NCBI GenBank assembly: GCA_910579535.1 | Contig: CAJTUR010000026.1 | Coordinates: 4,578 to 19,267, forward strand | Length of the DNA stretch: 14,690 nucleotides | Origin: an uncultured Bacilli bacterium | Lineage (GTDB): Bacteria; Bacillota_I; Bacilli_A; RF39; UBA660 | Direction of reading: 5' to 3' | In this document: in pieces, positions 14,333-14,690 of the stretch | Position numbering within the stretch: position 1 is the first letter of the stretch | Layout of the letters: every line of letters begins with the position of its first letter | The notes under the pieces: generated by a model | What the model was told of the DNA's origin: nothing | Databases searched by the model: none | The model's input: the letters and a program-made list of their open reading frames with translations, nothing else | Translations under genes and position numbers: made by a program

Positions 14333-14690
14333 TCAGACTGTTGACAAAGTGATATATTGAAAAAGGGTATATCGCTTTTTGTTTGCTATTGGTAAAAAAT
14401 GAAGAATATTTTTGAAAATATTGGCTAAAATTGCTTGATTAGGATGGCTTTTCCATCTCCATTTTGCCATTTTCTTTAAATTATGACACGCAAAAATCAT
14501 CGTGGCATTCTGCTCATTTTTGAGTAATCCTCGAACTCTTGTAAACCTTAGACCATGTTGTTCTTTGCAATCTCCAAATGTTCTTTCAATTGTTTCTTTT
14601 CTTAATGGATAATTATCTTTCCATAGCTTTGTATATCTATTTTCATTTGCTTGCTCTTTGTATTCTTCCCATATATGTCTTGTTATTACT
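14333..14690 (-). CDS. IS1182-type DDE transposase, C-terminal part (5' end beyond window)
   Basis: The minus-strand frame is open from the right edge (first full codon at 14689) to a TGA at 14335-14333, giving 118 residues of a transposase C-terminus. The segment RKETIERTFGDCKEQHGL followed by RFTRVRGL, with FACHNLKKMAKWRW further on, is characteristic of IS1182/IS4-like DDE transposases. The Glu in ETIER is the probable third catalytic acid (YREK-like signature). The frame shows no stop or shift in the visible part, so the element may be intact. The gene is convergent with the hydrogenase gene, and only 9 bases separate the two stop codons. The start and the first two catalytic Asp residues lie outside the window. 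Confidence 0.85.
   Translation of the reverse strand, partial: VITRHIWEEYKEQANENRYTKLWKDNYPLRKETIERTFGDCKEQHGLRFTRVRGLLKNEQNATMIFACHNLKKMAKWRWKSHPNQAILANIFKNILHFLPIANKKRYTLFQYITLSTV
14333..14690 (-). mobile_element. IS1182-family insertion sequence, 3' end only
   Basis: The presence of a transposase C-terminus implies the downstream end of an insertion sequence close to 14324-14340. The stretch CAGACTGTTGACAAAG (14334-14349) is a candidate terminal region, but the opposite end is outside the window, so inverted repeats and target duplication cannot be verified. Confidence 0.55.
14346..14380 (+). terminator. terminator-like hairpin inside the transposase 3' end
   Basis: Arms AAAGTGATATA (14346-14356) and TATATCGCTTT (14368-14378) form an 11-bp stem with one G-U pair and an 11-base loop, running into T residues on the plus strand. 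It would end the hydrogenase transcript and block antisense reading into the transposase gene. The stem is coded within the last transposase codons. Confidence 0.6.

Overview
The window is AT-rich DNA from an anaerobic low-GC Firmicute. The strongest clues are the Bacillus-type primosome pair dnaB-dnaI (helicase-loading proteins found in Bacilli and their relatives), an oxygen-sensitive [FeFe]-hydrogenase, strong AGGAGG-type ribosome sites, and short rho-independent terminators. TGA acts as a stop codon and tryptophan is TGG in the genes I read, so this is the standard bacterial code and not the Mycoplasma code. An uncultured gut member of Bacilli or Erysipelotrichia would fit, but the sequence does not name a species.

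Left part, 1-5140, plus strand. Positions 1-408 hold no convincing gene; they contain a degenerate tRNA-like 3' half and an 11-bp inverted repeat. Next come an untracked 51-residue small gene (409-564) and a membrane-anchored metallophosphoesterase (645-1733) closed by an A/T-only terminator. A three-gene ABC-2 exporter follows (ATPase 1846-2784, permeases 2784-3944 and 3931-5055, all overlapping). A bidirectional terminator at 5113-5140 separates it from the convergent minus-strand block.

Centre, 5129-9665, minus strand. In transcription order this holds an orphan AMP-forming acyl/aryl ligase with its own clear promoter and terminator, then a hybrid sensor histidine kinase with about seven membrane helices, then an overlapping Hpt-receiver protein. 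The kinase and the Hpt-receiver protein together contain every phosphorelay module (His253, Asp546, His62, Asp174) but no DNA-binding output domain. The ligase promoter lies back to back with the promoter of a small HigA-like XRE regulator (9780-10034), whose own -10 box overlaps an inverted repeat that looks like an operator.

Right part, 10103-14323, plus strand. A membrane-anchored thioredoxin-fold protein has its own promoter and terminator. It is followed by a tight dnaB-dnaI-hydrogenase operon in which hydA begins inside the last codons of dnaI. The window ends in the 3' part of a minus-strand IS1182-type transposase (14333 to beyond 14690), whose end abuts the hydrogenase stop codon.

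The most interesting points are the coupling of a catalytic-type [FeFe]-hydrogenase to primosome genes, the output-less phosphorelay beside an adenylate-forming ligase, and the divergent regulator/ligase promoter pair. I see no CRISPR array, phage module or recognisable defence island.
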